Assembly (NCBI GenBank): GCA_004292955.1
Contig: RDXX01000014.1
Span: 27,990 to 91,989 of the forward strand
Reading direction: 5' to 3'
DNA: 64,000 nucleotides
From: Oscillatoriales cyanobacterium
GTDB lineage: Bacteria; Cyanobacteriota; Cyanobacteriia; Cyanobacteriales; Microcoleaceae
Position numbers and translations under genes: made by a program. The notes under the pieces were generated by a model. That model had not been told where the DNA came from. It was given only the letters and a program-made list of their open reading frames with translations, and did not search any database. Shown one piece after another: positions 26,209-35,881 of this stretch (the stretch's first letter is position 1; each line of letters begins with the position of its first letter).

Positions 26209-27015
26209 ATGAAACTTTTAATTAGCAACGACGACGGCATCTTTGCACAAGGCATCCGCAGCCTCGCCAACGCTCTCACCGCCGCCGGTCACTCTGTGAG
26301 CGTTGTTTGTCCCGACAGAGAGCGCTCCGCTACCGGACACGGCTTGACATTGCACCAACCCATTCGCGCCGAAATTGTCGAATCTGTTTTTGATCCCGCC
26401 GTCAAAGCTTGGGCTTGTTCGGGTACTCCCGCCGACTGCGTTAAACTAGCTTTGTGGGCTTTACTTGACAAACCGCCCGATTTTGTCCTTGCTGGCGTCA
26501 ACCACGGGCCGAATTTAGGCACGGACATCATCTGTTCGGGGACGGTTTCGGCTGCGATGGAAGGAATTATGGAAGGCATTCCCAGCATTGCTTTCAGCCT
26601 CGCCAGCTATACTTCGCAGGAATTTGGGCCGGCAGTGGATTTCGCTGTCACCTTGCTACGACAGTTGGAAAAACAGCCAATGCCAAAACCGACACTGTTG
26701 AATGTCAACATACCAGCAGTCTCACAAGCAGAAATTACCGGAGTTGCGATCGCCCGTCAAGGCATTCGCCGCTATTTCGACATATTTCAAAAGCGCACCG
26801 ATCCGCGCGGCAAAACTTATTATTGGCTGGCTGGGGAATTGTTAGAAGATGTGGAAGAAACCTCCGAATCGGCAGTTTGGCATGATATTCCTACAGACGT
26901 ACAAGCTATTCGCGACAATAAAATTACCGTTACTCCGCTGCAATACAATCTCACCTGTGTTCCCGATTTGCACTCGTTACGAGATTGGCAATTTGAAAGT
27001 TTTCCCAAGCAGTGA
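26209..27015 (+). CDS. surE: 5'/3'-nucleotidase SurE
   Basis: A 268-residue SurE, a divalent-metal nucleoside-monophosphate phosphatase with a survival/stress role. Diagnostic motifs: [19 protein letters not shown] at residues 3-22 (Asp8/Asp9 bind metal), [14 protein letters not shown] (about 40-53), [14 protein letters not shown] (about 89-102), [24 protein letters not shown] (about 116-139, with the metal-binding Asn) and [16 protein letters not shown] near the end. Length is normal. The gene is preceded by a MITE-like element and stands alone. Confidence 0.95.
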   Translation: MKLLISNDDGIFAQGIRSLANALTAAGHSVSVVCPDRERSATGHGLTLHQPIRAEIVESVFDPAVKAWACSGTPADCVKLALWALLDKPPDFVLAGVNHGPNLGTDIICSGTVSAAMEGIMEGIPSIAFSLASYTSQEFGPAVDFAVTLLRQLEKQPMPKPTLLNVNIPAVSQAEITGVAIARQGIRRYFDIFQKRTDPRGKTYYWLAGELLEDVEETSESAVWHDIPTDVQAIRDNKITVTPLQYNLTCVPDLHSLRDWQFESFPKQ

Positions 27016-27141
27016 GCTCCGATCGACCCGATCGCCGCTGTAAACTAGGAATTAAGGATAAAGTGCCTATGAAGGTATATGCCCTAGGCGTTAACGCAGG
27101 CTCTCAATTGGTTGTTGGTTTTTTACTCAAGAAAAGCAGTT

Positions 27142-27540
27142 ATGAACGCTCCCACCTATAACACTCATTCTGTCACTTGCCCGATTTGCAACCGTTCCAG
27201 CGTCGTGGGCCCAGTCGGAATGGTCAGCGGACTATTCACCTGTCCCCACTGCCATTCTCATATGGTAATTAGCTGGAGCGGCCATTTTGTCCGCGATCCT
27301 TTTAGTCTCAAACAACTGACGGTGGGAAAGATGCTCAGGCGCGAGAGCAGGCCGTTAGCTCGCCTTCAGCGGGACTTTGGGCTGGGCAAGCATTTTCCGT
27401 TACTGGCAATTTTGGGAAGCGTGGTATTTTTGGGATGTGCGATCGCAGCTACAGAACAATCGCTACCCCGACAGAGTTCATTTCAAGGATTTTTAGAGTG
27501 GGTGAGCGGAACTGGCAATTCCCAAGATGTCTCGCGTTAA
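27142..27540 (+). CDS. Small zinc-ribbon membrane protein
   Basis: A 132-residue protein not assigned to a named family. The N-terminus has a two-CxxC zinc ribbon (CPICNRSS at about 13-20, CPHCHSH at about 35-41), then a basic linker (KMLRRESRPLARLQRDFGLGK), one membrane helix at about 88-108 (FPLLAILGSVVFLGCAIAA) and a short tail. The frame is open from 27112, but I choose the ATG at 27142 because the protein then begins cleanly with the ribbon. It follows surE on the same strand after 126 bases. Role unknown; a nucleic-acid- or protein-binding anchor is possible. Confidence 0.65.
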   Translation: MNAPTYNTHSVTCPICNRSSVVGPVGMVSGLFTCPHCHSHMVISWSGHFVRDPFSLKQLTVGKMLRRESRPLARLQRDFGLGKHFPLLAILGSVVFLGCAIAATEQSLPRQSSFQGFLEWVSGTGNSQDVSR

Positions 27541-27632
27541 TATTTCAACATAAATTGTGACAGATATTACTGGTAAATATCTATTCCGTTAGGTAGAGAT
27601 AACGAGAGAATACTTACGCATTCCGACTGCTG

Positions 27633-27695
27633 GAAACCGGGTTTTTAGGGTTTTGATTGGCTGTAACGAAGTTTTTTTGTGAAAAACCCGGTTTC
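27633..27695. repeat. AAACCCGGTTTC hairpin repeat
   Basis: GAAACCGGGTTTTT (27633-27646) pairs with AAAAACCCGGTTTC (27682-27695). Related hairpins are at 42488-42517 and 54044-54107. A dispersed repeat that could end transcripts from 27.1 kb. Confidence 0.65.
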
Positions 27696-27771
27696 TGATT
27701 AGGTGTGCCTCAGTTCTAGCATTTTCAACTTATACCAATTCCCAGGAGTAGGGCTACTTTTAAGAATTGTT

Positions 27772-27913
27772 CAACAGTTGACAGTTGACAGTTGACAGTT
27801 GACAGTTTGAGAGCGACCTCTACCTAGAAGGAAGAGGATTGGAGTAATGAATAGTCTGATTTTAATTTCTTCCTCACTCGCTTTCTTGCTTTCAACCAAT
27901 TCTTTCTGGTAAT
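27772..27913 (+). repeat. Dispersed repeat with GTTGACA heptamers, copy B
   Basis: Same order of blocks as the copy at 10419: GTTGACA heptamers, GAGAGCGACCTCTACCTAGA, GAGGATTGGAGTA, ATGAATAGTCTGAT, ending TTCTTTCTGGTAA. The ATG at 27847 opens a 21-codon frame rich in Ser/Leu/Phe. The rest of 27541-28122 holds only other short repeats. Confidence 0.8.
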
Positions 27914-28122
27914 TTTTCGTTAGTTTCATCTACTTATACTCAGGCTGCGGACTGAAGTCCGCACTACGAACGAATCTTACTGCGGTTAATTGAGCCGGCA
28001 CGAGATGATTTAATAAATCTTGGATTGATAAATTAACCGCAGATATAGGTAGATAAACGCAGATAAACGCAGATAATTTCAAGAGAGGAGAGTGCATGAA
28101 TACAATCTTTTTAACTGAGCAA

Positions 28123-29346
28123 TTAATTGAGAAATTCCGCAATTTTTCTAACCGCTGCTTCCAAAATTTCAGGTGACTCAACTAAGGCAAATCGCACGTA
28201 GCCTTCTCCTGATTTCCCGAAACCGGCGCCGGGGGATGCTGCGACTCCTGTACTCTGTACTAGCTGAGTGCAAAATTTCACCGAATCCGACGCCCAAGGT
28301 GCTGGTAGTTTCGCCCAAACGTACATGGTGGCGGGGGGTACGGGCACTTCCCAGCCGATCGCCCTTAGCGCATTTACAAAGGTATCCCGGCGTTTTCTGA
28401 AGGTTTCGACGCTGGTGGTGACGCTATCTTGGGGGCCCGTTAATGCCGCGCTGGCTCCGTTCAAAATCCCTCGATATTGGTTGAAGTCTACTGCGGCTTT
28501 TACTTGTCGCAGGGCTGTAATTAGTTCGGGATTGCCGATCGCATATCCAACTCGAAAGCCTCCCATATTGTAGGATTTTGATAGCGTGAAAAACTCGATC
28601 GCCACACTCTTATCTCGATCGGCTTGAAAAATCGACGGCGCCATCAATTTACGAAATTCCTGGATATCGGAGGGCGGGCACGCACCATCCACCGCCCCTA
28701 CGGAATCGTCAAACACCAAATCGACATAGGGGAAATCGTGAACTAAAACGAGCTCGTGTTGGCGACAAAAATTCACTGCTTTCTCAAAAAATGCCAGCGG
28801 GGCGATCGCAGTTGTAGGATTGTGAGGATAGCTCAAAACCATCATCTTCGACTGAGCCAAGACGGGCATCGGAATATCTTCAAAAACAGGCAAAAACTGA
28901 TTTTCTGCTAGTAGGGGCATCGGGTAAATTTGACCGCCCGCCAAATACACACCTCCCGCGTGGGAAGGATAGCCCGGATCTAGCAGCAAAGCAAAATCTC
29001 CGGGGTTGAGCACAGCTAAAGGCATATGCGCGGTGCCTTCTTGGGAACCAATTAACGGCAGCACTTCTGTTTCTGGATCGACCCAAATCCCAAATTTTTG
29101 CTCGTACCAGGAAGCTGCTGCTTCCCGGAAAGAGCGGGTTCCGTTAAACAGTAAATAGCCGTGGGTGCTAGGATCTGATAGGGAATTGGCGATCGCATCT
29201 GTAATGTGAGCAGCCGCAGGCAAATCGGAAGAACCCAGAGACAAGTCGATCGCATTTTGTCCGGCGGCTCTTGCTAGAGCTTTTGCCCGATCCATATCGG
29301 CAAATACATTAAATTTTAGGGGTTGTAAACGTTTGGCAAATTGCAT
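28123..29346 (-). CDS. PLP aminotransferase, class I/II (LL-diaminopimelate aminotransferase-like)
   Basis: A 407-residue fold-type I aminotransferase. Motifs: DLSLGSSDLP near residue 30, GSQEGTAHMPLAVLNPGD (phosphate/PLP region), LSYPHNPTTAIAP with the conserved NPT Asn, HDFPYVDLVFDD and the Schiff-base lysine in FFTLSKSYNMGGFRVGYAIGN. The final Arg in SGEGYVRFALV should bind the substrate carboxylate. Such genes are annotated as LL-diaminopimelate, aspartate or alanine aminotransferases; the sequence alone does not settle the substrate. I use the ATG at 29346 (MQFAKRLQPLKFNVF), since the ten extra codons upstream are AT-rich and unlike the family. Confidence 0.85.
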   Translation of the reverse strand: MQFAKRLQPLKFNVFADMDRAKALARAAGQNAIDLSLGSSDLPAAAHITDAIANSLSDPSTHGYLLFNGTRSFREAAASWYEQKFGIWVDPETEVLPLIGSQEGTAHMPLAVLNPGDFALLLDPGYPSHAGGVYLAGGQIYPMPLLAENQFLPVFEDIPMPVLAQSKMMVLSYPHNPTTAIAPLAFFEKAVNFCRQHELVLVHDFPYVDLVFDDSVGAVDGACPPSDIQEFRKLMAPSIFQADRDKSVAIEFFTLSKSYNMGGFRVGYAIGNPELITALRQVKAAVDFNQYRGILNGASAALTGPQDSVTTSVETFRKRRDTFVNALRAIGWEVPVPPATMYVWAKLPAPWASDSVKFCTQLVQSTGVAASPGAGFGKSGEGYVRFALVESPEILEAAVRKIAEFLN

Positions 29347-29560
29347 ATTTTTTGTATTTTTCTTGATATTAATCAATCATTTAAAATTGCTGAAAACTGA
29401 TTATTTTTGATGTTTTTCAGACATTTTTTTTTAACCGCAGAGAGCGCAGAGGGCGCAGAGGAAGAGAGAGATTGAAGAGAAAGGAGAGATGTTGAAAATT
29501 TATTGGGGATGGATCTAGTTGTGGGTGGGGAGTTGGAAACTCCCGAATCATTTCAAAATT

Positions 29561-29884
29561 TTATAAGTGACCTTCTAGCAAACCGAGCAATGTTTGTTTG
29601 GTAATAGCTCCTTCGTGGGAAAGGACTACTTCGCCATTTTTAAACAGTCTGAGTGCTGGAACTCCTTCTACTTTATACTGTTTGACAGTAACAGGATTGG
29701 GGTCAATTTCCATTTTAACCACTTTTAGGTCGCTGTAGTTGGCAGCCATCCAGTCGATCGAGGGCGCGATGAGTTTGCAAGGCCCGCACCAAGATGCCCA
29801 AAAATAGGCAAGCACTGGTTGCTCTGCTTTCAGGACTTCTGTTTCAAATTTTTCGTCGTTAATGACAATTACACTGTTGCTCAT
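29561..29884 (-). CDS. Thioredoxin
   Basis: A 107-residue single-domain thioredoxin. The redox site is YFWASWCGPCKLIAPS (WCGPC, cysteines about 33 and 36) and the cis-proline is in KVEGVPALRLFKNGE (about 76-77). It should reduce disulfides of cytosolic targets using thioredoxin reductase. The N-terminal part (MSNSVIVINDEKFETEVLKAEQ) and Asp-rich MEIDPNPVTVKQYKV differ from the main m-type thioredoxin, so it may be a secondary cyanobacterial form. It follows no operon partner; the aminotransferase start lies 215 bases downstream on the same strand. Confidence 0.9.
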   Translation of the reverse strand: MSNSVIVINDEKFETEVLKAEQPVLAYFWASWCGPCKLIAPSIDWMAANYSDLKVVKMEIDPNPVTVKQYKVEGVPALRLFKNGEVVLSHEGAITKQTLLGLLEGHL

Positions 29885-30029
29885 GGTTGTACGATGATTT
29901 TTCCTGATTATTTTTAAAGCACGGGCGGGCGTTAAACTTGCACCAAATTAAAAGACAGGCACAAAAAACTGTTTCTAATTTTAAAACATCCTGCGAACTT
30001 ATTGAGTATAAACTCAGGAATGGGGACTG

Positions 30030-30779
30030 ATGGCTAATTCTGTATGGCGTTTAATTCCGCTGCTGTCCGCGTCTGGTAGGGTGCAGATGGCGATCGACAA
30101 ATGGCTGCTAGAAAAGCATCTAGCGGGGAAAAATCCGCCAACTCTGCGATTTTACACCTGGGCACCGACGGCGATTTCCTTGGGCTACCACCAGCAGCGC
30201 TGGCCGGAATTTTGGCAGCAGCTATCTTGGGAGGGACAGCCTCTGGAGTTGGTGAGACGCCCTAGCGGTGGGCGCGCTGTGCTCCACCAAGGGGATTTGA
30301 CTTATGCAGTTGTGGCGTCGGGATTTGAGAGCAGCCGCTTGAAAGCTTATCACACTATATGCGAGTTTTTGATTGAAGGTTGGCGGGCGATCGGTGTGGA
30401 TTTGCACTACGGGGAAGCTGGGCGCGGTTACATTCACAATCCCAATTGTTTTGGTACGGCGACGGGTGCGGATTTGGTGACGGTTGATGGCTGCAAGTTA
30501 ATTGGTAGCGCGCAATTGCGCCGTGGTGATGCTATTTTGCAGCATGGTTCGATGCGTTTGCAGCCGGATATTGGTTTGTTTTCTCAGGTTTTTGGGGAGG
30601 AATTAATTCCTGTGAAATTACCTCTATCTGAAGGGAGAGATGATTTGATTGCAACTGTAATTGATGCTTTGAGTGCGGCGGCTTGTCGCTGTTTTGATAT
30701 TGATTTGGAGGTGCGGCCACTTTCGGAGGAGGAATGGGAGGATATTTGGGAATTGACTCAAAAAAAATCTATTTGTTGA
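30030..30779 (+). CDS. Lipoate-protein ligase A / LipM-type octanoyltransferase family
   Basis: A 249-residue biotin/lipoate A/B ligase-fold protein. MAIDKWLLE near the start, RFYTWAPTAISLGYHQ, the conserved VRRPSGGRAVLHQGDLTYAVV (about 75-95), then NCFGTATGADLVTVDGCKLIGSAQLRRGDAILQHGSM (about 139-175). The Cys in PNCFGTATGADLV and the following KLIGSAQ-QHGS block resemble LipM/LipL acyltransferases, which transfer octanoate via a thioester. A lipoate ligase remains possible. Role: lipoylation of 2-oxoacid dehydrogenase or GcvH proteins. A single copy with no partner gene nearby. Confidence 0.82.
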   Translation: MANSVWRLIPLLSASGRVQMAIDKWLLEKHLAGKNPPTLRFYTWAPTAISLGYHQQRWPEFWQQLSWEGQPLELVRRPSGGRAVLHQGDLTYAVVASGFESSRLKAYHTICEFLIEGWRAIGVDLHYGEAGRGYIHNPNCFGTATGADLVTVDGCKLIGSAQLRRGDAILQHGSMRLQPDIGLFSQVFGEELIPVKLPLSEGRDDLIATVIDALSAAACRCFDIDLEVRPLSEEEWEDIWELTQKKSIC

Positions 30780-30925
30780 TAGCTGAAAGAATTCTATAGA
30801 ATTTAATCTGTAATCTCCTACAGGTCGATGCCGTGAAATTGTCGATTTTTTTGAGGGATTGTTGGTGGCGACGCACCCTACGAATACTGTTACTAAGAGG
30901 GCTGAAGCCCAACAACGTACCTCAT

Positions 30926-30962
30926 CTTTTGGGAACAGCCAAGATGGCCGTTCCACAAAAGA
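30926..30962. terminator. Hairpin between convergent genes
   Basis: TTTTGGGAACAGCC and GGCCGTTCCACAAAA form a stem with one mismatch. It lies between the convergent lipoyl-transferase and DUF928 genes and could terminate both. Just before it is a partial copy of the 70-bp palindrome (GAAGCCCAACAACGTACCT). Confidence 0.5.
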
Positions 30963-31034
30963 TTTTTGGTATCATGCTTGTGGGGTGGGCGCTCTTGGCA
31001 ACACCCAAAAAGTTAAATTTAAATGCTGTAGAGC

Positions 31035-31823
31035 TTATGGTTTTGGCTCAGTTTGCACTTGGACGATCGGCTGTTTGGCAATTTTGGTCAATTTCACTGC
31101 ATCTAGCAAGCTTTCCCAATCAGCATCCAGCATTGTATCCGAAGGGCGATCGCGACGAGCAGCAGCTAAATTGCTGAGAGCATCTTGCCAAATCCCATTT
31201 TCAGCATAAATAGCTGTTTTCCGCCGCGGATCTGCCTTTTCTAATTCACTGCGGATATCTGCACTGAGATCAACTCGCCGTATAGTACCAATTTCGAGCA
31301 GATCGGCAGATCTCTCTTCAGCCTCGCAAATCACTGTAAAATTCCAAGTGTATTTTTTGCCTACTTCCAAGGGAGGCACATTCTTGTTAGCGGGGATACT
31401 AACGCCGATTACTCCTGATAAATTGGCAACTTTGAGAGTCTGTTTATAAATCTGCTTGCCGCTTGGATCTAGTAGGATAAATTCGGCTGATTCCGCCCTT
31501 GTTGGAGGCAAGTAGAAAAAGAATGTTGGATATTCGGAAACAGTTCGTGAGATTTTATTTTGAGGGACTAAGCCTGTGAGATTTATTGCATTTAGCTCGC
31601 TGTTGCGACAGTTACCGCGCGTCGTCGATCTGGGCGATCGAGGGGGCGATTGCTCCATATCTTCACGGGGCTGAGCGAAGCGCGGCCCTCCCGGTACAGT
31701 ATTGCGCGGCTGGCCCACATTATCTGGCGTTGGCTGTCCCACACTTGCAAATTGGCAAGCATTAAATGCTCCTATCAACAATATGGAACTAAAGACGAGG
31801 GATTTTAGTGTAAATTTAGTCAT
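31035..31823 (-). CDS. DUF928 exported protein
   Basis: A 262-residue exported protein. Residues 1-30 are a signal peptide (LKSLVFSSILLIGAFNACQFA). Residues about 80-250 are DUF928: LTGLVPQNKISRTVSEYPTFFFYLPP, AEFILLDPSGKQIYKQTL, GVIGVSIPANKNVPPLEVGKKYTWNF. The family is largely cyanobacterial and of unknown function. It lies 47 bases downstream of the CHASE2 cyclase on the same strand; DUF928 beside CHASE2 proteins is a recurring cyanobacterial arrangement, so the two may act together, DUF928 perhaps as a periplasmic partner of the CHASE2 sensor (inference). Confidence 0.85.
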   Translation of the reverse strand: MTKFTLKSLVFSSILLIGAFNACQFASVGQPTPDNVGQPRNTVPGGPRFAQPREDMEQSPPRSPRSTTRGNCRNSELNAINLTGLVPQNKISRTVSEYPTFFFYLPPTRAESAEFILLDPSGKQIYKQTLKVANLSGVIGVSIPANKNVPPLEVGKKYTWNFTVICEAEERSADLLEIGTIRRVDLSADIRSELEKADPRRKTAIYAENGIWQDALSNLAAARRDRPSDTMLDADWESLLDAVKLTKIAKQPIVQVQTEPKP

Positions 31824-31870
31824 TTTTTTTCTAGGATTTGCATGATGTTTGTAAGATATGTTGTCTATTT

Positions 31871-33859
31871 TTACTTGGACGATCTTTCTCCTCCCAAGAC
31901 GCGATAGACATTAACTTTTTGCTCCCTGCCTTTTAAAGGTAAAGCTCCCCAAGATTCTACCTCAAATTTTCCTTGAATATGCACTAAGGTTTCTTCGGCA
32001 ATTAAAATGCGGCAGGTGTCCTCTTGCCGATCTTTTTCACAGCTTTCCAGGCGAGAAGCGATATTGACACTATCGCCGATTACTCCATATTCTAAACGGG
32101 TTTTGCCTCCCAAACTGCCCACCATTATCGGCCCTGTAAAAATTCCGACTCGCATTTTTGCCGACGGCAAACCGCGATCGATCCAACTTTGATTCAGGGC
32201 TGGTAAGCACGCACTTATAGCTAGGGCGCAAGATACCGCAAGGCGAGCATCTTCGGCAATTTCTTCGGGAGTTGTGCGGGGGATAGGAACACCAAATACA
32301 GCCAGCATTCCATCTCCAGTAAATTTATTAATCACCCCATGATGTTTTTGCACTTCCTCGGCCATTGCTGATAAATATTCATTTAACCAAGGCATTACTA
32401 CTTCTGGGGATAATTTTTCGGAAATAGTGCTAAAGCCCTGTAAGTCTGTCAGGATCATTGTAGCAGTTAGTCTTTGCCCCGGCAATAGGCCCGACTGGAG
32501 GAGATGGACGCGCTCTTTCCACAGGGCATTGGCGATCGCCGGTGAGGTTTGCTGTCCTAATAATTTCATCACAATTTCTTGCTGCTGCTTTGACTGCTGG
32601 TACTTGTATGTGATGATAACTGCTGGGGCGATCGAAAGTGCTAGTGTCGGTGAGGCCAGTGATATCCACCCCTGTTGAGTGAATAGAAAAAATGTGAATC
32701 CCCATAATATGCAGCCAAGCGCGATCGCGCTGACTATGAAATTGATCGTATTTTCTAGCCGCCAAGCTAAACAGCCGCCAACTGCTCCCCAAACAGCTAT
32801 CCAGAGCATTTCTTGCCATTCATCCCAAAACCAAAATAGATTTTTGCCATCTAAAGCTGCGTTAATAATTTGGCTAGTTGCCGCTGCATGAATAAAGACT
32901 CCAGGCATCATGCGGTTGTCGCTGGCAGTGGCGCTGTAAGGGGTAGAAAAGACATCTTTTGTAGTTGGGGCTGTAACCCCGATTATCACTATTTTACCCT
33001 TCACCAATTCGGGGTCTAGTTTTCCCTCCAAAACTTGAGTGAGTGTCACGGTTTTTGCCGTATTTTCAGGAGAGCGATAATTGAGCAAGATTTGATAGCC
33101 TCCAGTGTCAATTGTCTGATAACCTCCTGAGTCCGATCGCAGTCGCGAAAAGACTGTGTTTCCTGCTTTTATTTCTTGATCTTTTGTGAGTGTTGAAGGA
33201 ATTTTTTTACTGTCAATATATTTGAAAGCCAGCCGGAGCGCAAATGAGCTGAGAGTGGATTGTCCGTTGGAACGAAAGATCAAGCTCCGGCGAATTATGC
33301 CGTCTGGATCGATTACTAAATCGTTAAATCCTATCCGTGCTTTGGGTATGTTGGGAGGTGGTAGAGCGCGATCGTACTCTGACTTGCCGATGAAAGTAAT
33401 CGGGATGAGTTTGGGGTTTGTGAATTGAGCTGCCAATTCTGCGTTTCCTGGTTCGTAGGGGATATCGCGGATTATATCCAGACCAATAGCGACGGGTTCG
33501 AGACGCGCTATGGAGGCGATCGCCTTCGCTAAAACTCCATCAGAGATTGGCCATTTCTTAAAAGTATGAATGTCCAGTTCTGTGACTGTCACTACTAGCA
33601 ACCTCGGGTCAGGGCCTGCATCGGGGCGCAACTGTACCATCAAGTCAAAAGCCTTCAATTCCAAGGGCTGCAACCAACCTAAATGTCGCACTCCTAAGAG
33701 AGTTCCTGTCACGACAATGCAGGTGACGGCAAGAGGTTGTAAATCAGCGAAGGGTAAGGAAAAACTTAACTTTTTCCAACTACAACGTTTCTCTCCCAAT
33801 TGATGAAATATCTTAAAAAGATTGGGCATAAGAATTTTTGTTTTAACCATCTTGGACAA
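31871..33859 (-). CDS. CHASE2-domain adenylate/guanylate cyclase
   Basis: A 662-residue membrane receptor cyclase. After one N-terminal membrane helix (about 38-60) comes an extracytoplasmic CHASE2 domain (about 65-345; LELKAFDLMVQLRPDAGPDPRLLVV, FKKWPISDGVLAKAI, KGKIVIIGVTA), then about three helices (about 350-420), and a class III cyclase domain (about 455-645). Metal-binding aspartates are in ILTDLQGFST and NKFTGDGMLAVFG; the purine/transition-state region is KTRLEYGVIGDSVNIASRLE. The product is probably cAMP but cGMP cannot be excluded. DUF928 follows closely, so the pair is probably an operon. Confidence 0.92.
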   Translation of the reverse strand: MSKMVKTKILMPNLFKIFHQLGEKRCSWKKLSFSLPFADLQPLAVTCIVVTGTLLGVRHLGWLQPLELKAFDLMVQLRPDAGPDPRLLVVTVTELDIHTFKKWPISDGVLAKAIASIARLEPVAIGLDIIRDIPYEPGNAELAAQFTNPKLIPITFIGKSEYDRALPPPNIPKARIGFNDLVIDPDGIIRRSLIFRSNGQSTLSSFALRLAFKYIDSKKIPSTLTKDQEIKAGNTVFSRLRSDSGGYQTIDTGGYQILLNYRSPENTAKTVTLTQVLEGKLDPELVKGKIVIIGVTAPTTKDVFSTPYSATASDNRMMPGVFIHAAATSQIINAALDGKNLFWFWDEWQEMLWIAVWGAVGGCLAWRLENTINFIVSAIALGCILWGFTFFLFTQQGWISLASPTLALSIAPAVIITYKYQQSKQQQEIVMKLLGQQTSPAIANALWKERVHLLQSGLLPGQRLTATMILTDLQGFSTISEKLSPEVVMPWLNEYLSAMAEEVQKHHGVINKFTGDGMLAVFGVPIPRTTPEEIAEDARLAVSCALAISACLPALNQSWIDRGLPSAKMRVGIFTGPIMVGSLGGKTRLEYGVIGDSVNIASRLESCEKDRQEDTCRILIAEETLVHIQGKFEVESWGALPLKGREQKVNVYRVLGGERSSK

Positions 33860-34185
33860 AAAAATGTGCTATGTAGGCGGTCATAATTAACAGAACAATA
33901 CCGTGGGTCATAAGTTCCTGACAGCAAGGAAATTAGCTTTTTAGGTTGAGTTTATTTATGCACGCCTATTTAGCAGAAATAATTGGTTTAAAGCCTCTCC
34001 CCCCATCGGGATAACTTTAAAAAAAGAAGACTATTCATTATTCCAATTCTCTTCCTTCTAGGTAGATGTCGCTATCAAGCTATCAAGCTATCAAGCTATC
34101 AAGCTGTCAACTGTCAACTGTCAACTGTCAACTGAATGAAACCTGAAATTGTGACTAATCTGGATTATTGATGCCCCATTTTAAA
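33860..34185. other. Intergenic stretch with inverted copy of the GTTGACA repeat
   Basis: 34031-34133 is the inverted, shortened copy C of the dispersed repeat at 10419: TATTCATTATTCC is the complement of the GGAGTA-ATGAATA block, followed by CTATCAAG and CTGTCAA heptamers. The remainder holds no recognised feature. Confidence 0.7.
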
Positions 34186-35382
34186 TTAATTTTCTTGTAC
34201 GGTTTTAGCGATCGCACTTAACTGCAATCCCAGGGGATAACTGTTTTCTTCTTTGCTGTGCTTGATATCAGCTTCGGAAATCTTGGGTTTGAGGTATTTT
34301 GCCATAACTTTCATCACGTCGCCCCGATCGATCGTCCCTACGACTGCACCAATGGACGAAAGGACGAGGATTCGCGGGAGTTGGCGGGCTTCCATGCTGT
34401 TAATTACTTCTGCAATGGATGCTTTTTCGGAGACTGTGGGGGTTTTTTCCAGGGGTTGCAAAATGTTGTGCAAAGTCTGAATTTGCCACTGACTGCGCTC
34501 TGTGCAGCGGATATCGTCGATCGACACTAAGCCCAAATCCCGCCCGTTGGTCGCAGCGATGTAAAATGGAAAGGGATTGACTTCTAGCAAATAGCGATCG
34601 GCAAATTCTCGCAAACTCAAATTTGCATCGACAACTCGAAACTCGCGGCTCATTGCATCGGCGGCCTTAGTTTTGAGCAGCGCTTCTTGCAACGAAGTAA
34701 AGCGACTGTAGCTACTAGCATTCCGAATCGCAAACCAGCCGATCAGCGCCATCCACAAACCGCCGTACTGGCGCGCTAACAAACATAAACTGACACCGAA
34801 AGCAACAGCCAACCAACCCAAAACTTGTCCTGTTTTTGCAGCCCAACGCACGCCGGCAAATCGAGAACCAGTGATTTTCCAAATTGCTGCTTTTAAAACT
34901 TGTCCTCCGTCCAAAGGCAGCCCGGGAATCAAGTTAAATAATCCCAAAACTAGATTGATTACTGCTACTTTTTCTGTTATAATTGATAGCAAACTTGTCT
35001 GGGGGAAAACTTGAGAACCCAAACCGAGGATTAAAAACAGCGCAAAGCTGACGAGAGGGCCAGCAATAGCTACTTGAAAAGCTTGACCCGGAGTTTTTGA
35101 TTCAGAGTCGATCGAAGCTACTCCGCCAAATAAGAATAGAGTAATAGAATTAACTTTAATGCCTTGCGACATCGCCGCCAAGCTGTGCCCTAATTCGTGC
35201 AACAGTACGGAAGCAAATAGTAGCAAAGCTATTGCGAACCCGGCACTCCAGGAGAGCGCAGATCCCCACAATCGGTAACTGCTGGCGTATTCGCGGGTTG
35301 CTAGGGCTAAAATTATAAACCACGAATAATCTATGAGTAGCGGGATGCCAAATAAAGAGCCGATTCGCCAACCTGTCTGCAT
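34186..35382 (-). CDS. M50 site-2 protease with CBS domains
   Basis: A 398-residue intramembrane metalloprotease. The N-terminal MQTGWRIGSLFGIPLLIDYSW leads to membrane helices; the zinc motif is LHELGHSLAAM (about 66-70) and the second ligand region is NLIPGLPLDGGQVLKAA (about 155-171). Residues about 225-370 are a tandem CBS pair (VDANLSLREFADRYLLE, ILVLSSIGAVVGTIDRGDVMKVMAKYL), as in SpoIVFB-like proteases that sense nucleotides. Likely task: cleavage of a membrane-anchored regulator or peptide remnant. Substrate unknown. It lies just downstream of psaK on the same strand. Confidence 0.9.
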   Translation of the reverse strand: MQTGWRIGSLFGIPLLIDYSWFIILALATREYASSYRLWGSALSWSAGFAIALLLFASVLLHELGHSLAAMSQGIKVNSITLFLFGGVASIDSESKTPGQAFQVAIAGPLVSFALFLILGLGSQVFPQTSLLSIITEKVAVINLVLGLFNLIPGLPLDGGQVLKAAIWKITGSRFAGVRWAAKTGQVLGWLAVAFGVSLCLLARQYGGLWMALIGWFAIRNASSYSRFTSLQEALLKTKAADAMSREFRVVDANLSLREFADRYLLEVNPFPFYIAATNGRDLGLVSIDDIRCTERSQWQIQTLHNILQPLEKTPTVSEKASIAEVINSMEARQLPRILVLSSIGAVVGTIDRGDVMKVMAKYLKPKISEADIKHSKEENSYPLGLQLSAIAKTVQEN

Positions 35383-35462
35383 GAAAGTTTCCTGGGAAAG
35401 GAGAGGAAGAATGAATTTCTATTATATCTTTTCAAACCCTTGCCTTTCCCAAACCGTGATTT

Positions 35463-35747
35463 TTAAAGCACTCCGGCGTTACCCAAGCCCAAGATTACTC
35501 CTGCCCCGAGCAAGTGGCCCAAGCTGGTTGTGGCCAGCAATTCTGGGATGCCGAAGCCTTTGAACATTCCAGGGACTGCAACGGGTAAAGCTGGGCCCTT
35601 GCCTCGGTTTTGTTTGTTGATGCCGTAGTAGCCGATCGCGATCGCCAGCAAGTTGCATATAATCATTGTCAGTCCTACCATTGGTGTCCACTCAGGCGTT
35701 AAGGCAGTGGCAGATGGTACGGCTAACAGCAAAGATGAGTTAATCAT
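35463..35747 (-). CDS. psaK: Photosystem I subunit PsaK
   Basis: A 94-residue PsaK, the peripheral two-helix subunit of photosystem I. The N-terminal presequence (MINSSLLLAVPSATALTPEW) precedes helix 1 (VGLTMIICNLLAIAIGYYGI), a basic stromal loop (NKQNRGKGPALPV) and helix 2 (LLATTSLGHLLGAGVILGLGNAGVL). This matches the family in length and layout. PsaK helps bind IsiA and contributes to state transitions. Only 80 bases separate it from the M50 gene, which could be read through. Confidence 0.95.
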   Translation of the reverse strand: MINSSLLLAVPSATALTPEWTPMVGLTMIICNLLAIAIGYYGINKQNRGKGPALPVAVPGMFKGFGIPELLATTSLGHLLGAGVILGLGNAGVL

Positions 35748-35881
35748 GTTTATATGCTCCGGATTTCACAGATTAATTGATTTAGAAAATTATAAAAAGT
35801 ATTTTGCATTAAACTAAGATTTGTTTTAATAGTTAACAATTCGTTTATATTTTGATACAAATTCAGCACAGAGGAAAAAGA

